64,000 bases of DNA from Streptomyces xanthochromogenes. Lineage in GTDB: Bacteria > Actinomycetota > Actinomycetes > Streptomycetales > Streptomycetaceae. The position numbers were made by a program, and so were the translations under genes. Below are positions 24,299 through 33,642 of this stretch, piece by piece (position 1 is the first letter of the stretch; every line of letters starts with the position of its first letter). Under the pieces are notes generated by a model. That model saw nothing but the letters and a program-made list of their open reading frames with translations. It searched no databases and was not told where the DNA came from. The stretch lies in the NCBI RefSeq assembly GCF_014650455.1, contig NZ_BMUZ01000013.1:186001-250000 (forward strand), read 5' to 3'.

Positions 24299-25035
24299 CG
24301 CGCCGCCTCCAGGTAGTCCGCCAGCGCGTCCCACTGACCCGGCCGCGCCGACGCGTCCCCGGACAGCGCCGCCGGGTCCTCGCGCCACGCGGCCCGTACG
24401 CCCGCCGAGAGCGTCCGGTCGCCGCCGCTGAACAGGGCGCTCAGCTCGTCCATCCGGGCCACGAGCCCGCGTACCCGGGGGTCGGTCGGCTCGGTTCCCG
24501 CGAGCCTCAACTCCTCGGCGCGCCGGTACAGTTCGGGCCACTCGACCTCCAGCAGGTAGTGCGCGGCCGGTCCGGCCGCAGCGCCGTGCCGGGCGAGGGC
24601 CCGCAGCTGGTCGTCGTCGAGATGGCGGCGCACCGCGCCTTCCGCGGCGCCGGTGGCGCGCAGTGCGTCGAGGACCGCGGCGGTCGTCGGGGGCCGGCCG
24701 CCGGCCAGCGCCTCCTCGATGCCCGCGAGCCGGTCCCGCAGGGTGGTGAGCGCCGCGAGCTGGGCCTCGACGCTCTCGCGGTGGTCGCGCAGGACCCGGG
24801 CCGGATCGAGGCCCGCGTCCAGGCAGCGGGCGATGGTGTCGAGTTCGAGGCCCAGGCCGCGCAGGGCGAGCACCTGGTAGAGGCGCCCGACGTCGTCCTC
24901 GGTGTACTCCCGGTGCCCGGCCGGTGTACGGCGCGACGGGGACAGCAGCCCGATGGCGTCCCAGTGGTGCAGCGTGCGGACGGTGAGCCCCGCGGCCTCG
25001 GCCAGGGGGCCCACCTTCCAGGTGGATGTGCTCAT
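24295..25035 (-). CDS. MerR-family transcriptional regulator with TipAS-like effector domain
   Basis: The 246-aa regulator has a MerR winged HTH (about 1-70, KVGPLAEAAGLTVRTLHHWD and GHREYTEDDVGRL), a dimerisation coiled coil (about 75-115) and a C-terminal alpha-helical domain (about 120-246) like the drug-binding TipAS domain. I chose ATG 25035 because it falls exactly at the predicted transcription start of a MerR-type promoter (25042-25072), giving a leaderless mRNA. An in-frame ATG at 25056 would lie inside the operator. It overlaps the 53-aa membrane protein gene. The ligand is unknown. Confidence 0.9.
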   Translation of the reverse strand: MSTSTWKVGPLAEAAGLTVRTLHHWDAIGLLSPSRRTPAGHREYTEDDVGRLYQVLALRGLGLELDTIARCLDAGLDPARVLRDHRESVEAQLAALTTLRDRLAGIEEALAGGRPPTTAAVLDALRATGAAEGAVRRHLDDDQLRALARHGAAAGPAAHYLLEVEWPELYRRAEELRLAGTEPTDPRVRGLVARMDELSALFSGGDRTLSAGVRAAWREDPAALSGDASARPGQWDALADYLEAAR

Positions 25036-25041
25036 GCCGTC

Positions 25042-25072
25042 ACTGTGCATCCTCACGCCGCGTGAGGTTCAA
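25042..25072 (-). promoter_or_regulatory. MerR-type promoter with 19-bp spacer and 7-7 dyad
   Basis: Read on the minus strand: -35 TTGAAC (25072-25067), a 19-nt spacer, then -10 CACAGT (25047-25042). The dyad CCTCACG-N3-CGTGAGG (25051-25067) fills the spacer. A long 19-bp spacer with a central dyad is the hallmark of MerR-activated promoters. The start codon at 25035 lies 7 nt after the -10 box, so the gene is probably autoregulated and its mRNA leaderless. Confidence 0.7.
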
Positions 25073-25086
25073 GCCCCGCGCCCGTC

Positions 25087-26736
25087 TCACACCCTCGACG
25101 TCCGCCACTCCTCCGCGTAGTCGTTGAAGATCGCCCGCAGGTGGTGGCCGATCTTCAGGTAGTCCAGGTCGTCGAGGTTCGCGAGCGAGACCCGCACCGA
25201 CCACTCGGGGCCCTCGAAGCCGCCGCCGTTGAGCAGCACCACGCTGGTCTGCTCGGCGAGCCGGAACAGCGGGTCGACCGGCTCGTAGTTCTTCTCCAGA
25301 AAGGCCGCGAAGTCCTTGCCGTGGACGCGCTCGGCCTCGGCGAGCAGATCGAGCTCGATGTAGTACCCGGCCCGCTTCGGATCGTCCGCGATCTTCATCT
25401 GGGCTCCCTCAAGCAGGAGTTCGAGCCGCTGGTTGACGATCGCGCGGATGCGGTGCTTGTACGCCTGGCCCTCCTCCAGGAGGTCGAACAGCGAGAACAG
25501 GCTCATCATGACCTGCTGCGGCAGTGAGAGGCCCGCGGTGTGGTTGAGGGCGACCTGCCGCGAGTCGGCGACGAGCCGGTCGATGAACCTGATCTTCGAC
25601 GGCTCCAGGCTGAGCGTCCCGTACCGCTTGTCCAGGCGCTCCTTCTCGGACCGCGGCAGCGCGGCGATCAGCTCGTCGATCACGTTGTCGTCGTGCAGTC
25701 CGATCACCCCGAGCCGGTGCCCGGTGCAGCCGTAGTGCTTGGAGTACGAGTAGACGAGCAGGGTGTTGCGCGGCACCTCGGCGGCGATCGAGCGGAAGCC
25801 CTCCACGAACGTGCCGTACACGTCGTCGGTGACGATCAGGAGGTTCGGGTTCGGCCCGGCCACGATCTCCCCGATCTGCTGGGAGACCCGGTCGCTCAGC
25901 GCCAGCGAGGGCGGGTTGGACGGGTTGACCAGGCACACCAGCTTCACGCTCGGGTCCGCGAGCTTGGCGACCTCCTCGGCGGGATAGCGCCACTCGCGCA
26001 CCCCGGTCTCGGTGAACAGGCTCGCCTCGACGCGCACCACGTCGAACTCGTAGGTGTCGAGTTCGGGGATCTCGATGTACGGCGTGAACACCGGCACCAT
26101 CAGGGCGATCCGGTCGCCCTTCTTCAGGACGCCGTTCTTCATCAGGGAGTCGAAGATGTAGCACATGGCCGCCGTGCCGCCCTCGGTCGCGAACAGCGAC
26201 AGGTTGTCCTGCGGCGGCCGCTTGTCGAACATCTCGTCGGCGAGGTAGCCGCGCACGATCTTCTCGGCGTGCACCAGCATCCGGTCCGGCACCGGGTAGT
26301 TGTCGCCGATCGAGCTGTCGGTGAGCTCGTGCACGAACTCGTCCCGGTCGAAGCCGAACCGCTCGACGGCGTACGCGATGCACTTCTCCAGAAGCTCGAT
26401 GCCGGGCAGGTCCGGGTGCTGGCGCACGTACGCGTCGAAGCGGGCGGCCGCGCCCTGCTTCTCCGGCATGCCGCCGAGGTTGTCGGCGGTCCACACCCGG
26501 CGGGACTCCGAGAGGGCGAAGTAGCCGAGCGCGTAGAAGGCCTCGCGGGGTCCGGTGGCCACCCAGTTCGGGTTGCCGCGGCCCGCGTTGAGCATCTGCC
26601 GTGCCGACTTCTCCTTCTGGCCGGGCTCGTCCTCCTGTACCGCCTGGGCGATCTGGATGAACTTGTCCTTCAGCTCGAACGGGGAGAGCTGGGCGAAGGA
26701 CTGGATTTCCTCACGGGTGAAGGTGGTCTTGGGCAC
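25087..26736 (-). CDS. aspD: Aspartate 4-decarboxylase (bifunctional aspartate aminotransferase)
   Basis: The 549-aa PLP enzyme converts L-aspartate to L-alanine and CO2. It is of fold type I and shows TEGGTAAMCYIF, the NPSNPP loop, VTDDVYG, and the PLP lysine in SYSKHYGCTGHRLG (about Lys333). Length matches the roughly 530-aa decarboxylases and exceeds ordinary aminotransferases. It lies last in a run with two AspT exchangers, the classical partners: the exchanger imports aspartate and exports alanine, and decarboxylation consumes a proton, so the pair can generate proton-motive force. Start ATG 26736; 34 nt separate it from aspT upstream. Confidence 0.93.
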   Translation of the reverse strand: MPKTTFTREEIQSFAQLSPFELKDKFIQIAQAVQEDEPGQKEKSARQMLNAGRGNPNWVATGPREAFYALGYFALSESRRVWTADNLGGMPEKQGAAARFDAYVRQHPDLPGIELLEKCIAYAVERFGFDRDEFVHELTDSSIGDNYPVPDRMLVHAEKIVRGYLADEMFDKRPPQDNLSLFATEGGTAAMCYIFDSLMKNGVLKKGDRIALMVPVFTPYIEIPELDTYEFDVVRVEASLFTETGVREWRYPAEEVAKLADPSVKLVCLVNPSNPPSLALSDRVSQQIGEIVAGPNPNLLIVTDDVYGTFVEGFRSIAAEVPRNTLLVYSYSKHYGCTGHRLGVIGLHDDNVIDELIAALPRSEKERLDKRYGTLSLEPSKIRFIDRLVADSRQVALNHTAGLSLPQQVMMSLFSLFDLLEEGQAYKHRIRAIVNQRLELLLEGAQMKIADDPKRAGYYIELDLLAEAERVHGKDFAAFLEKNYEPVDPLFRLAEQTSVVLLNGGGFEGPEWSVRVSLANLDDLDYLKIGHHLRAIFNDYAEEWRTSRV

Positions 26737-26770
26737 GGGACTTCCTTACGTGTGTGAGCAGTTGAGGACG

Positions 26771-28474
26771 TCAGTGGTTGAGGAGGATGATCACGGCACC
26801 CCAGATGGTGAGCAGCACGTTGCTCATCGCGTAGGGGATCGTGTAGCCGAGCGTGGGAATCTGCGATCTGGACGCCTCGTTGACCGCGCCGAACGCGGCG
26901 GTCGTGGTCTCGCCGCCCGCCAGGACGCCCATCAGGATGGGGAAGCGGATCTTCTGGATGTAGTGGCCCACCAGGAAGCCGACGAGCAGCGGCACGACGG
27001 TGACCACCACGCCCCACAGCAGCAGGGTCCAGCCCGCCGTGGACAGGCCACTGGTGAAACCGGGCCCTGCGTTGATGCCGACCACCGCGATGAACAGGCA
27101 GAGCCCGAGGGTGTCCATGAACCACTGGGCGCCGGGCGGGACATTGCCGTACGTCGGGTACTTGGAGCGGATCCAGCCGAAGACCAGACCCATGATCAGC
27201 GCACCGCCCGAGGTGGACAGCGAGATCGGGACGCCGCCCGCCTTCAGGGCCGGGATGCCGATCAGGGCGCCGAGGAAGATGCCCAGGCCCACCCACACCA
27301 TGTCGGTGGCGAAGCTGGTCGGCACCGGCTTGCCGATCGCCTTGCCGGCCGGGCCCACCAGCCGCTTGGGCCCGGTCAGGATGAGGGTGTCGCCGCGCTC
27401 CACCGGGGTGGAGAGCCGGTAGGGGAACTCGGTGCCCGAGCGGTACAGCTTGTCCACGTACACCCCGACCATGAACGGCTCCTGCCGCAACTCGCCGATG
27501 GTCTTGCCCAGTTGGGCCTTCTCGGAGGCCACCACGTGCAGGGTCTCGGTCTGGTAGCCGAGCAGCTCCACGTCGTCGCTCTCGCCGCCGATGTGGGTGC
27601 GGGCGTCGTAGGTGACGAGGTCGCCGCGGATCGCGCTGATGGCGACGGTGTCGCCCGAGTGCAGGACCGTCTGCTGGTCGTGCTGGAGCACGGTGCCGTC
27701 GCGCCGCACCGCGGTGATGTAGACGCGGCGGCCGAGCTGCTTCTGCTGCTGCTCGAAGTCGTCGATGGTGCGCCCGACGATGTCGGGGCGCTCCACCTTG
27801 TAGGCGCGCAGCACCACCTCGTAGTAACCCGCGCCGAGGTCGGGGTCGTTTCCGGGCGCGTCCAGCTCCTGGGCGAGCTTGGCGCTCTCCGCGGCGAGGT
27901 CCTTGCGGTAGAGCCGCGGCAGCACCGAGGCCAGGAGCAGCGCCGCGCACACGGTGCCGAGCGGGTAGCAGACCGCGTAACCGATGGCGACGAGGTTCTC
28001 CTCGCTCTTGACCTGGGCGGGGCTGAGGCCCGGCAGGTTGCCGATGGCGTCCTGGGCGACGCCGATCACGGCGGACTGGGTGAGCCCGCCGCCGAGCAGC
28101 CCGGCCGAGAGCCCGGGCCCGTACCCGAGCATCGACGCGAGGCCCCAGGACACCAGCAGGCCGGTGACGCAGACGATCAGCGCGTTGGCGACCTGCGGCA
28201 GGCCGTCCTTCTTCAGGCCGCGGAAGAACTGCGGGCCGACCCGGTAGCCGAGCGCGAACAGGAACATCGTGAAGAAGAGGTTCTTCACGGTCGCGTCGAT
28301 CGGCACCTTGAACTGGGCGCCGAGGAACAGGCCCACGATCAGACAGCCGGTGACCGCGCCGAGCCCGATCGCCTTGTAGCGGACCTTCCCGAGCAGGAAG
28401 CCGAGCGCGATGGTGACGAACACCAGGAGCTCGGGGTGCGGCTGGAAGATGTTCCGGTTGATGAAATCGATCAT
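26771..28474 (-). CDS. aspT: AspT-family aspartate:alanine exchanger, first copy
   Basis: The 567-aa membrane protein has about five N-terminal helices, two cytosolic TrkA-C/RCK-like domains in the middle (about 190-370, IDDFEQQQKQLGRRVYITAV and FMVGVYVDKLYRSG), and about five C-terminal helices. This matches the AspT/YidE/YbjL antiporter family. GxxxG-rich helices (GGGLTQSAVIG, AGGETTTAAFGAVNE) mark the transport core. Start ATG 28474 lies 2 nt after the stop of the second copy, so the pair is translated together. It lies upstream of aspD and probably exchanges aspartate for alanine. Confidence 0.9.
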   Translation of the reverse strand: MIDFINRNIFQPHPELLVFVTIALGFLLGKVRYKAIGLGAVTGCLIVGLFLGAQFKVPIDATVKNLFFTMFLFALGYRVGPQFFRGLKKDGLPQVANALIVCVTGLLVSWGLASMLGYGPGLSAGLLGGGLTQSAVIGVAQDAIGNLPGLSPAQVKSEENLVAIGYAVCYPLGTVCAALLLASVLPRLYRKDLAAESAKLAQELDAPGNDPDLGAGYYEVVLRAYKVERPDIVGRTIDDFEQQQKQLGRRVYITAVRRDGTVLQHDQQTVLHSGDTVAISAIRGDLVTYDARTHIGGESDDVELLGYQTETLHVVASEKAQLGKTIGELRQEPFMVGVYVDKLYRSGTEFPYRLSTPVERGDTLILTGPKRLVGPAGKAIGKPVPTSFATDMVWVGLGIFLGALIGIPALKAGGVPISLSTSGGALIMGLVFGWIRSKYPTYGNVPPGAQWFMDTLGLCLFIAVVGINAGPGFTSGLSTAGWTLLLWGVVVTVVPLLVGFLVGHYIQKIRFPILMGVLAGGETTTAAFGAVNEASRSQIPTLGYTIPYAMSNVLLTIWGAVIILLNH

Positions 28475-28476
28475 GT

Positions 28477-30162
28477 TCAGGCTCCGAGGACGCCGACGAG
28501 GACCGGACCGGTCAGGGGCAGCAGGAAGTTCGAGAGCGTGTACGTGATGGTGTAGCCGAGCATCGGTACGGAGCTCTGGGCGACCTGGGTGATGGAAGTG
28601 ATGGCGGGCGTCGAGCACTGCTGGCCCGCGATGGCGCCGATCAGGAGCGGCTTCTCGATCTTCAGCAGCGTGCGTCCGACCAGCAGCGACAGGGTGGCGG
28701 GGATCAGCACCATCGCGATCCCGGCGAACGGGAGCAACGCCCCGTACTGCTTGAGCAGCGGCCAGGCCTGCGGCCCCGACACCAGGCCGGTGCAGGCGAT
28801 GAAGACCGCCAGGCCCATGTCCTTCAGGGTGGTCGCGGCCTGCGGCGGGAACGCGCCGAAGGTCTGTTTGCGGGAGCGGAACCAGCCGAAGACGAGACCG
28901 GAGATCAGGCAGCCGCCGCCGGTGCCGAGCGAGAGCGGGATGTCGCCGGCCCGGACCACGATCTGGCCGAGGAGCGAGCCACAGACGATGCCCAGGCCCA
29001 GGTAGATGAAGTCGGTGGCGTCGTTCTTGACCGCGGCGCCGATCTTCGCGACCAGTTTGTTGAGCCCGGACCGGGCACCGACCAGCGTGAGGACGTCACC
29101 GCGCCGCAGCACGGTGTCCGGGGTCGCGGGCAGGTGCTGGTCGTTGCGGATCACGTCGGTGACGTACACGCCCTGCTTGATGAACTCCGGGTGGGTGCGC
29201 TGGAGTTGGTCGAGGCTCTTGCCGTCGGCGGACTTCTCGGTCATCGCGACCTGGGCGGTGGCCAGCGGCGAGTCGAGGCCCGGGATGCCGGGCGTCTCGG
29301 GGCCGATCTCACGGCCCGCCTCGATGGTGTTGGCCCGCCGTCCGACCACGAGCACGAGGTCGGACAGGGTCAGCTCGACATGGGGCTCCGGGGTGATGGC
29401 GCGGCTGCCGCGGCGCAGAGCCTCGATGGTGATCCGGCCGTCGAGTGAGGACTCCAGGTCGCCGATGGTGCGCCCGTCGGCCGTCGTCACCAGGTAGGTG
29501 CGGCCCACCAGGCCGGGCAGCGCCTCGCGCTCGTCCGCCTCCAGGCCGTGCTCGCCCCCGCCGCCGCGCATCTTCTCCCACAGCTGCCGGGATGCGTCCC
29601 GCAGGTTGATGCGCAGCATCATCGGCATGATCTGGCTGGTGTAGATGACGATGGTGATGAGGCCGAAGAGGTAGCAGACCGTGTACGCGGTGGCGACATG
29701 GCCCTGGTAGTCGCTGACCTGGGCCGCGCTGAGGCCGCCGAGCTTGCCGATGGCCTCGGTGGCGGTGCCGACGACCGCGGACTCGGTGGCGGCGCCGGCC
29801 AGGATGCCGGACGCGGTGCCGACGTCGAGCCCGAAGGCCTTGGCCAGGCCGAAGGCGATGCCGAGGACGCAGACCAGCTCGATCAGGCACAGCGTGAAGA
29901 AGCGCAGGCTGCCGCGGTTGAGGTTGGCGAAGAACTGCGGCCCCGCGAGATAGCCGAGCGAGAAGATGAACAGGGCGAAGAAGACCGTCTTGACGTCACC
30001 GGAGACCTGCACCTTGGCCCAGGCGCCCATCAGGAGCGACACGATCAGGGTGCCGCAGATGCCGCCGAGCGTGATGGGTCCCGCCCGCAGCTTGCCGACG
30101 AGGTAGCCAAGCGCGAGGCAGAGGAAGAGGGCGAGCTCCGGGTGGTCCTTGAGGATGCCCAT
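28477..30162 (-). CDS. aspT: AspT-family aspartate:alanine exchanger, second copy
   Basis: The 561-aa paralogue of the downstream gene has the same layout: helices, two RCK-like domains (about 185-370) and helices. The core motif is GAATESAVVGTATEAIG and GAIAGQQCSTPAITSI. The two copies are only moderately similar, so this is an old duplication rather than a recent one. Known AspT acts as a homodimer from a single gene; two adjacent genes suggest hetero-oligomers or split substrate range (inference). Start ATG 30162. It is probably the first gene of the operon; the AT-rich stretch 30217-30250 upstream is a likely promoter region. Confidence 0.88.
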   Translation of the reverse strand: MGILKDHPELALFLCLALGYLVGKLRAGPITLGGICGTLIVSLLMGAWAKVQVSGDVKTVFFALFIFSLGYLAGPQFFANLNRGSLRFFTLCLIELVCVLGIAFGLAKAFGLDVGTASGILAGAATESAVVGTATEAIGKLGGLSAAQVSDYQGHVATAYTVCYLFGLITIVIYTSQIMPMMLRINLRDASRQLWEKMRGGGGEHGLEADEREALPGLVGRTYLVTTADGRTIGDLESSLDGRITIEALRRGSRAITPEPHVELTLSDLVLVVGRRANTIEAGREIGPETPGIPGLDSPLATAQVAMTEKSADGKSLDQLQRTHPEFIKQGVYVTDVIRNDQHLPATPDTVLRRGDVLTLVGARSGLNKLVAKIGAAVKNDATDFIYLGLGIVCGSLLGQIVVRAGDIPLSLGTGGGCLISGLVFGWFRSRKQTFGAFPPQAATTLKDMGLAVFIACTGLVSGPQAWPLLKQYGALLPFAGIAMVLIPATLSLLVGRTLLKIEKPLLIGAIAGQQCSTPAITSITQVAQSSVPMLGYTITYTLSNFLLPLTGPVLVGVLGA

Positions 30163-30257
30163 CGCGGCTCAGCCGAGCCGGGGGGCACGTGAGGCATACG
30201 GAACGACTCGGTCGCATATGGACACAAGGTGCATAAAGGCGAAATTAACAGCGGACG

Positions 30258-30286
30258 GGGGCGGCGGCACCCCGGTCCGCCGCCCC
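30258..30286 (-). terminator. Terminator after bglC
   Basis: GGGGCGGCGG (30258-30267) pairs with CCGCCGCCCC (30277-30286) around a 9-nt loop. It lies 33 nt past the bglC stop and, on the minus strand, is followed by the T-containing stretch toward 30240. Confidence 0.65.
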
Positions 30287-30318
30287 GCCGTCGCCCCCTT
30301 GCCGCTCCTGCCGTGGTG

Positions 30319-31731
30319 TCAGGCCCCGGGCGCCGCCGGTAGTTCACCCGTTCGGGCCAGCTCCGCGTACCAGCGGGCGCTCGACTTCGGGGTGCGCGCA
30401 AGGGTCGCGTAGTCCACGTACACCGCGCCGAACCGCTTGCCGTACCCGAACGACCACTCGAAGTTGTCCATCAGGGACCACAGGTAGTAGCCGCGCACGT
30501 CCGCGCCGGCCTCCATCGCCCGGCGGACCGTCGCGAGGTGGTCGTGCAGATAGCCGATCCGGTCCGGGTCGTGCACCGATCCGTCGGGGCCCGGCCCGTC
30601 GTCGCAGGCCGCGCCGTTCTCGGTGACCAGGAGCGGCAGGCCCGGAGCCTCCTTGGTGTAGCGAAGGAGCAGGTCGTACAGGCCCGACGGGTCGATGGTC
30701 CAGCCCATCGCGGTGCGCTCGCCCGGCGGCTGGTGGAAGGCGACCGAGGTGGCCCCCGGCCAGGGCGAGTGCGCGCTCGCCCCGTGCCCGTCGGCGCGGG
30801 CGTCGGCCTGCCCGGAGTCGGCCGCCGACACCAGTGAGGTCGTGTAGTAGTTGAGGCCGAGCGCGTCCAGCGGCTGCTGGATCGCGCGCAGATCGCCGTC
30901 GTGCACGAAGGACCAGTCGGTGACCGGGGCTGTGTCCGCGAACAGGTTCGCCGGATACGCGCCGTGCAGCATCGGCCCGTGGAAGATCCCGTTGGCCAGG
31001 TCGTCGATCCTGCGCACCGCGGCCAGGTCCGCCGGGTCCGGTGAAAGCGGCCTGATGACGGCCGAGTTGAGGCTCACCGCGACCTGGTTGCGCGCGGGAA
31101 GCACCGCGCGCAGCGCCGAAGTCGCCTCGCCGTGCGCCAGGTTGAGGTGGTGGGCGGCGCGCAGCGAGGCTGCCGGTTCGGTGCGGCCGGGTGCGTGCAC
31201 TCCGGAGGCGTACCCCAAAAAGGCGCTGCACCAGGGCTCGTTGAGGGTGATCCAGTGCTCGACCCGGTCGCCGAGCGCGGCCCCGACGAGCGCCGCGTAC
31301 TCGGCGAACCGGTGGGCGGTGTCCCGGGCCGGCCAGCCGCCCGCGTCCTCCAGTTCCTGGGGCAGGTCCCAGTGGTAAAGGGTGAGCGCGGGCTGGATGC
31401 CGTGGTCGAGCAGCTCGTCGACCAGGCGCCGGTAGAAGTCGAGGCCGAGCTGGACGGCGGGCCCGCGCCCGGTGGGCTGCACCCGCGACCAGGACACCGA
31501 GAACCGGTACGCGGTGAGCCCCATGTCAGCCATCAGCGCGACGTCCTCGCGCATCCGGTGGTAGTGGTCCACGGCCACGTCCCCGGTGTCCCCGCCGTCG
31601 GTCCGGCCCGGGGTGTGGCTGAAGGTGTCCCAGATCGACGGGGTGCGGCCGCCCTCGGCCACCGCCCCCTCGATCTGGTAGGCGGAGGTGGCGGCGCCCC
31701 AGAGGAACCCGGGCGGAAAGCGGTCGGACAT
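30319..31731 (-). CDS. bglC: GH1 beta-glucosidase
   Basis: The 470-aa cytoplasmic enzyme hydrolyses cellobiose and short cello-oligosaccharides to glucose. It has the GH1 N-terminal FLWGAATSAYQIEGA, acid/base Glu165 in TLNEPW and nucleophile Glu371 in VTENGA. There is no signal peptide. It is the last gene after cebE-cebF-cebG on the same strand, which matches the cellobiose operon of Streptomyces. A 71-nt gap separates it from cebG; no separate CebR box is seen in that gap. Start ATG 31731. Confidence 0.95.
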   Translation of the reverse strand: MSDRFPPGFLWGAATSAYQIEGAVAEGGRTPSIWDTFSHTPGRTDGGDTGDVAVDHYHRMREDVALMADMGLTAYRFSVSWSRVQPTGRGPAVQLGLDFYRRLVDELLDHGIQPALTLYHWDLPQELEDAGGWPARDTAHRFAEYAALVGAALGDRVEHWITLNEPWCSAFLGYASGVHAPGRTEPAASLRAAHHLNLAHGEATSALRAVLPARNQVAVSLNSAVIRPLSPDPADLAAVRRIDDLANGIFHGPMLHGAYPANLFADTAPVTDWSFVHDGDLRAIQQPLDALGLNYYTTSLVSAADSGQADARADGHGASAHSPWPGATSVAFHQPPGERTAMGWTIDPSGLYDLLLRYTKEAPGLPLLVTENGAACDDGPGPDGSVHDPDRIGYLHDHLATVRRAMEAGADVRGYYLWSLMDNFEWSFGYGKRFGAVYVDYATLARTPKSSARWYAELARTGELPAAPGA

Positions 31732-31802
31732 ACGGCACTCCCAACGAGCTGATGGGTAAGGGGACTTGAGGCCGCCGAGGGACTCCCCGGGGCCGAAGGG
31801 GG

Positions 31803-32645
31803 CTAGCCCTTGACCGCGCCCTGCATGATCCCGCCCACGATCTGGCGCCCGAACAGGACGAACGCGAGCAGCAGCGGCAGCGTGCCGAGCAGGGCGCCGG
31901 CCATGATGACCGACTGGTCGGGGATGTAGCCGCGGCCGAGCCCGGTGAGGGCCACCTGGACGGTGGGGCTGCCGTTCTGGGTCAGCGCGATGATCGGCCA
32001 GAAGAAGTCGTTCCACGCCATCACGAAGCTCAGCATCCCGAGCACCGCCATCGCGGGCCTGGCCACCGGGAACACGATGTGCCACACCACCCGCCAGCTG
32101 CTCGCCCCGTCCACCCGGGCGGCCTCGACCAGCTCGGTCGGCAGCGCCTCCACCAGGTACTGCCGCATGAAGAACACCCCGAACGCGCTGACCAGGGTCG
32201 GCAGGATGACCGCCTGGAGCTGGTCGGTCCACGACAGCTTGGCGACCAGCATGTACAGCGGGACGACGCTGAGCTGCGGCGGCACCATCATCGTGCCGAT
32301 CACCAGGATCAGCAGGAGATTCTTGAAGCGGAAGCGCAGCTTGGCGAAGGCGAAGCCGGCCAGGGTGGAGAAGAAGACCGTGCCGGCCGCGATCGAGCCC
32401 GCGACGATCGTCGTGTTGAGCAGGGCCGTGCCCATGTTGGCGTCGGTCCAGGCGATCCGGAGGTTCCTGAACAGGTTGGAGCCGAACCAGAACGGCGGCG
32501 GCGTCTGCGCGAGCCGGGTGTTGGTACGGGAGGCGGCGACCGCCGTCCAGATCAGCGGGAAGAGCGATCCTGCGGTGAACACGGTCAGTACGGCGTAGGT
32601 GAGCCGGCCGCCGTGCAGCTGGCGTCCGGCGCGCTGGGCCCTCAA
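31803..32645 (-). CDS. cebG: Cellobiose ABC transporter permease CebG
   Basis: The 280-aa inner-membrane permease has six predicted helices and the binding-protein-dependent permease EAA loop (VEAARVDGASSWRVVWHIVFP). It forms the channel with CebF. It starts at TTG 32645, overlapping the cebF stop by 4 nt (TTGA). No ATPase gene is present in the operon, as known for ceb systems, which use a shared MsiK ATPase encoded elsewhere. Confidence 0.92.
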   Translation of the reverse strand: MRAQRAGRQLHGGRLTYAVLTVFTAGSLFPLIWTAVAASRTNTRLAQTPPPFWFGSNLFRNLRIAWTDANMGTALLNTTIVAGSIAAGTVFFSTLAGFAFAKLRFRFKNLLLILVIGTMMVPPQLSVVPLYMLVAKLSWTDQLQAVILPTLVSAFGVFFMRQYLVEALPTELVEAARVDGASSWRVVWHIVFPVARPAMAVLGMLSFVMAWNDFFWPIIALTQNGSPTVQVALTGLGRGYIPDQSVIMAGALLGTLPLLLAFVLFGRQIVGGIMQGAVKG

Positions 32646-33640
32646 CTCATCATCCCCTTCCGCAACTTGCGGGAGACGAGCCAGTTCACCGCGCCGATGA
32701 GGAGCAGGATCAGGAACATCGCCCAGGCGATCGCCGAGGCCCGGCCCAGGTGCAGGTTCACCCAGCCCTGCTCGTACAGGTACAGGCCGAGCGTCTGGAA
32801 CTGGTGGTCCGAGCCGCCGGTGGCGCCCGCGGAGCCGTTGAACAGGAGCGGCTCACCGAACAGCTGGGTCGCGCCGATCGTCGAGACGACTGCCGTGAAC
32901 AGGATCGTCGGGCGCAGCGCCGGGATCGTCACGTGCCGGAACTGCTGCCACCGCGAGGCCCCGTCGAGCGCGGCCGACTCGTACAGATCGGCGGGTACCG
33001 CCTGCATCGCGGCCAGATAGATCAGCGCGTTGTAGCCGGTCCAGCGCCACACGACGATGGTGGAGACGGCGAACTGAGGGGCCCAGCCGCCGTTCTGCCA
33101 GTCCACGTGGTCGAACCCGACGAGCCCGAGCGCCCAGTTGATCATTCCGTAGTCGCGCCCGAAGAGCAGCACGAACACCAGCGTCGCGGCCGCCACGCTG
33201 GTGGCGTACGGGGTGAGGACGGCGACCCGGAAGAACATCGAGCCGCGCAGCTTGTAGTTGAGCAGATGCGCGATGCCGAGCGCGATGAGCAGCTGCGGCA
33301 CGGTGGAGAGGATGCCGATGGTGACGGTGTTGCGCAGCGCGTTCCAGAAGAAGTCGTCCGAGAGCAGCCGCGAGAAGTTCCTCAGGCCCACCCACGTCAT
33401 GTCGTTCGGCGAGGTCAGTTCGACCTGGTGCAGCGAGGCCCAGCCGGTGTAGAGCAGCGGGAAGAGGCCGAAGGCCGCGAAGAACACGAAGAAGGGCGCG
33501 ATCAGCGCGTACGGGCTCCAGCGCATGTCCCGCCGGTAGCGGCGGCTGCGCCGCTCGTCGGCGCGGGCCCGGGCGGGGGCCGTGCCCTCCTGCCCGCCGG
33601 GGGCGGGGGAGGGCACGGCGGCGGTGGTGTCGCTCGCCAT
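32642..33640 (-). CDS. cebF: Cellobiose ABC transporter permease CebF
   Basis: The 332-aa permease has a disordered Arg/Pro-rich N-terminal tail (about 1-38), six helices and the EAA loop (YESAALDGASRWQQFRHVTIP). The start ATG 33640 lies 2 nt after the cebE stop, so translation is coupled. It lies between cebE and cebG, the usual order. Confidence 0.92.
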   Translation of the reverse strand: MASDTTAAVPSPAPGGQEGTAPARARADERRSRRYRRDMRWSPYALIAPFFVFFAAFGLFPLLYTGWASLHQVELTSPNDMTWVGLRNFSRLLSDDFFWNALRNTVTIGILSTVPQLLIALGIAHLLNYKLRGSMFFRVAVLTPYATSVAAATLVFVLLFGRDYGMINWALGLVGFDHVDWQNGGWAPQFAVSTIVVWRWTGYNALIYLAAMQAVPADLYESAALDGASRWQQFRHVTIPALRPTILFTAVVSTIGATQLFGEPLLFNGSAGATGGSDHQFQTLGLYLYEQGWVNLHLGRASAIAWAMFLILLLIGAVNWLVSRKLRKGMMS

Positions 33641-33642
33641 CG

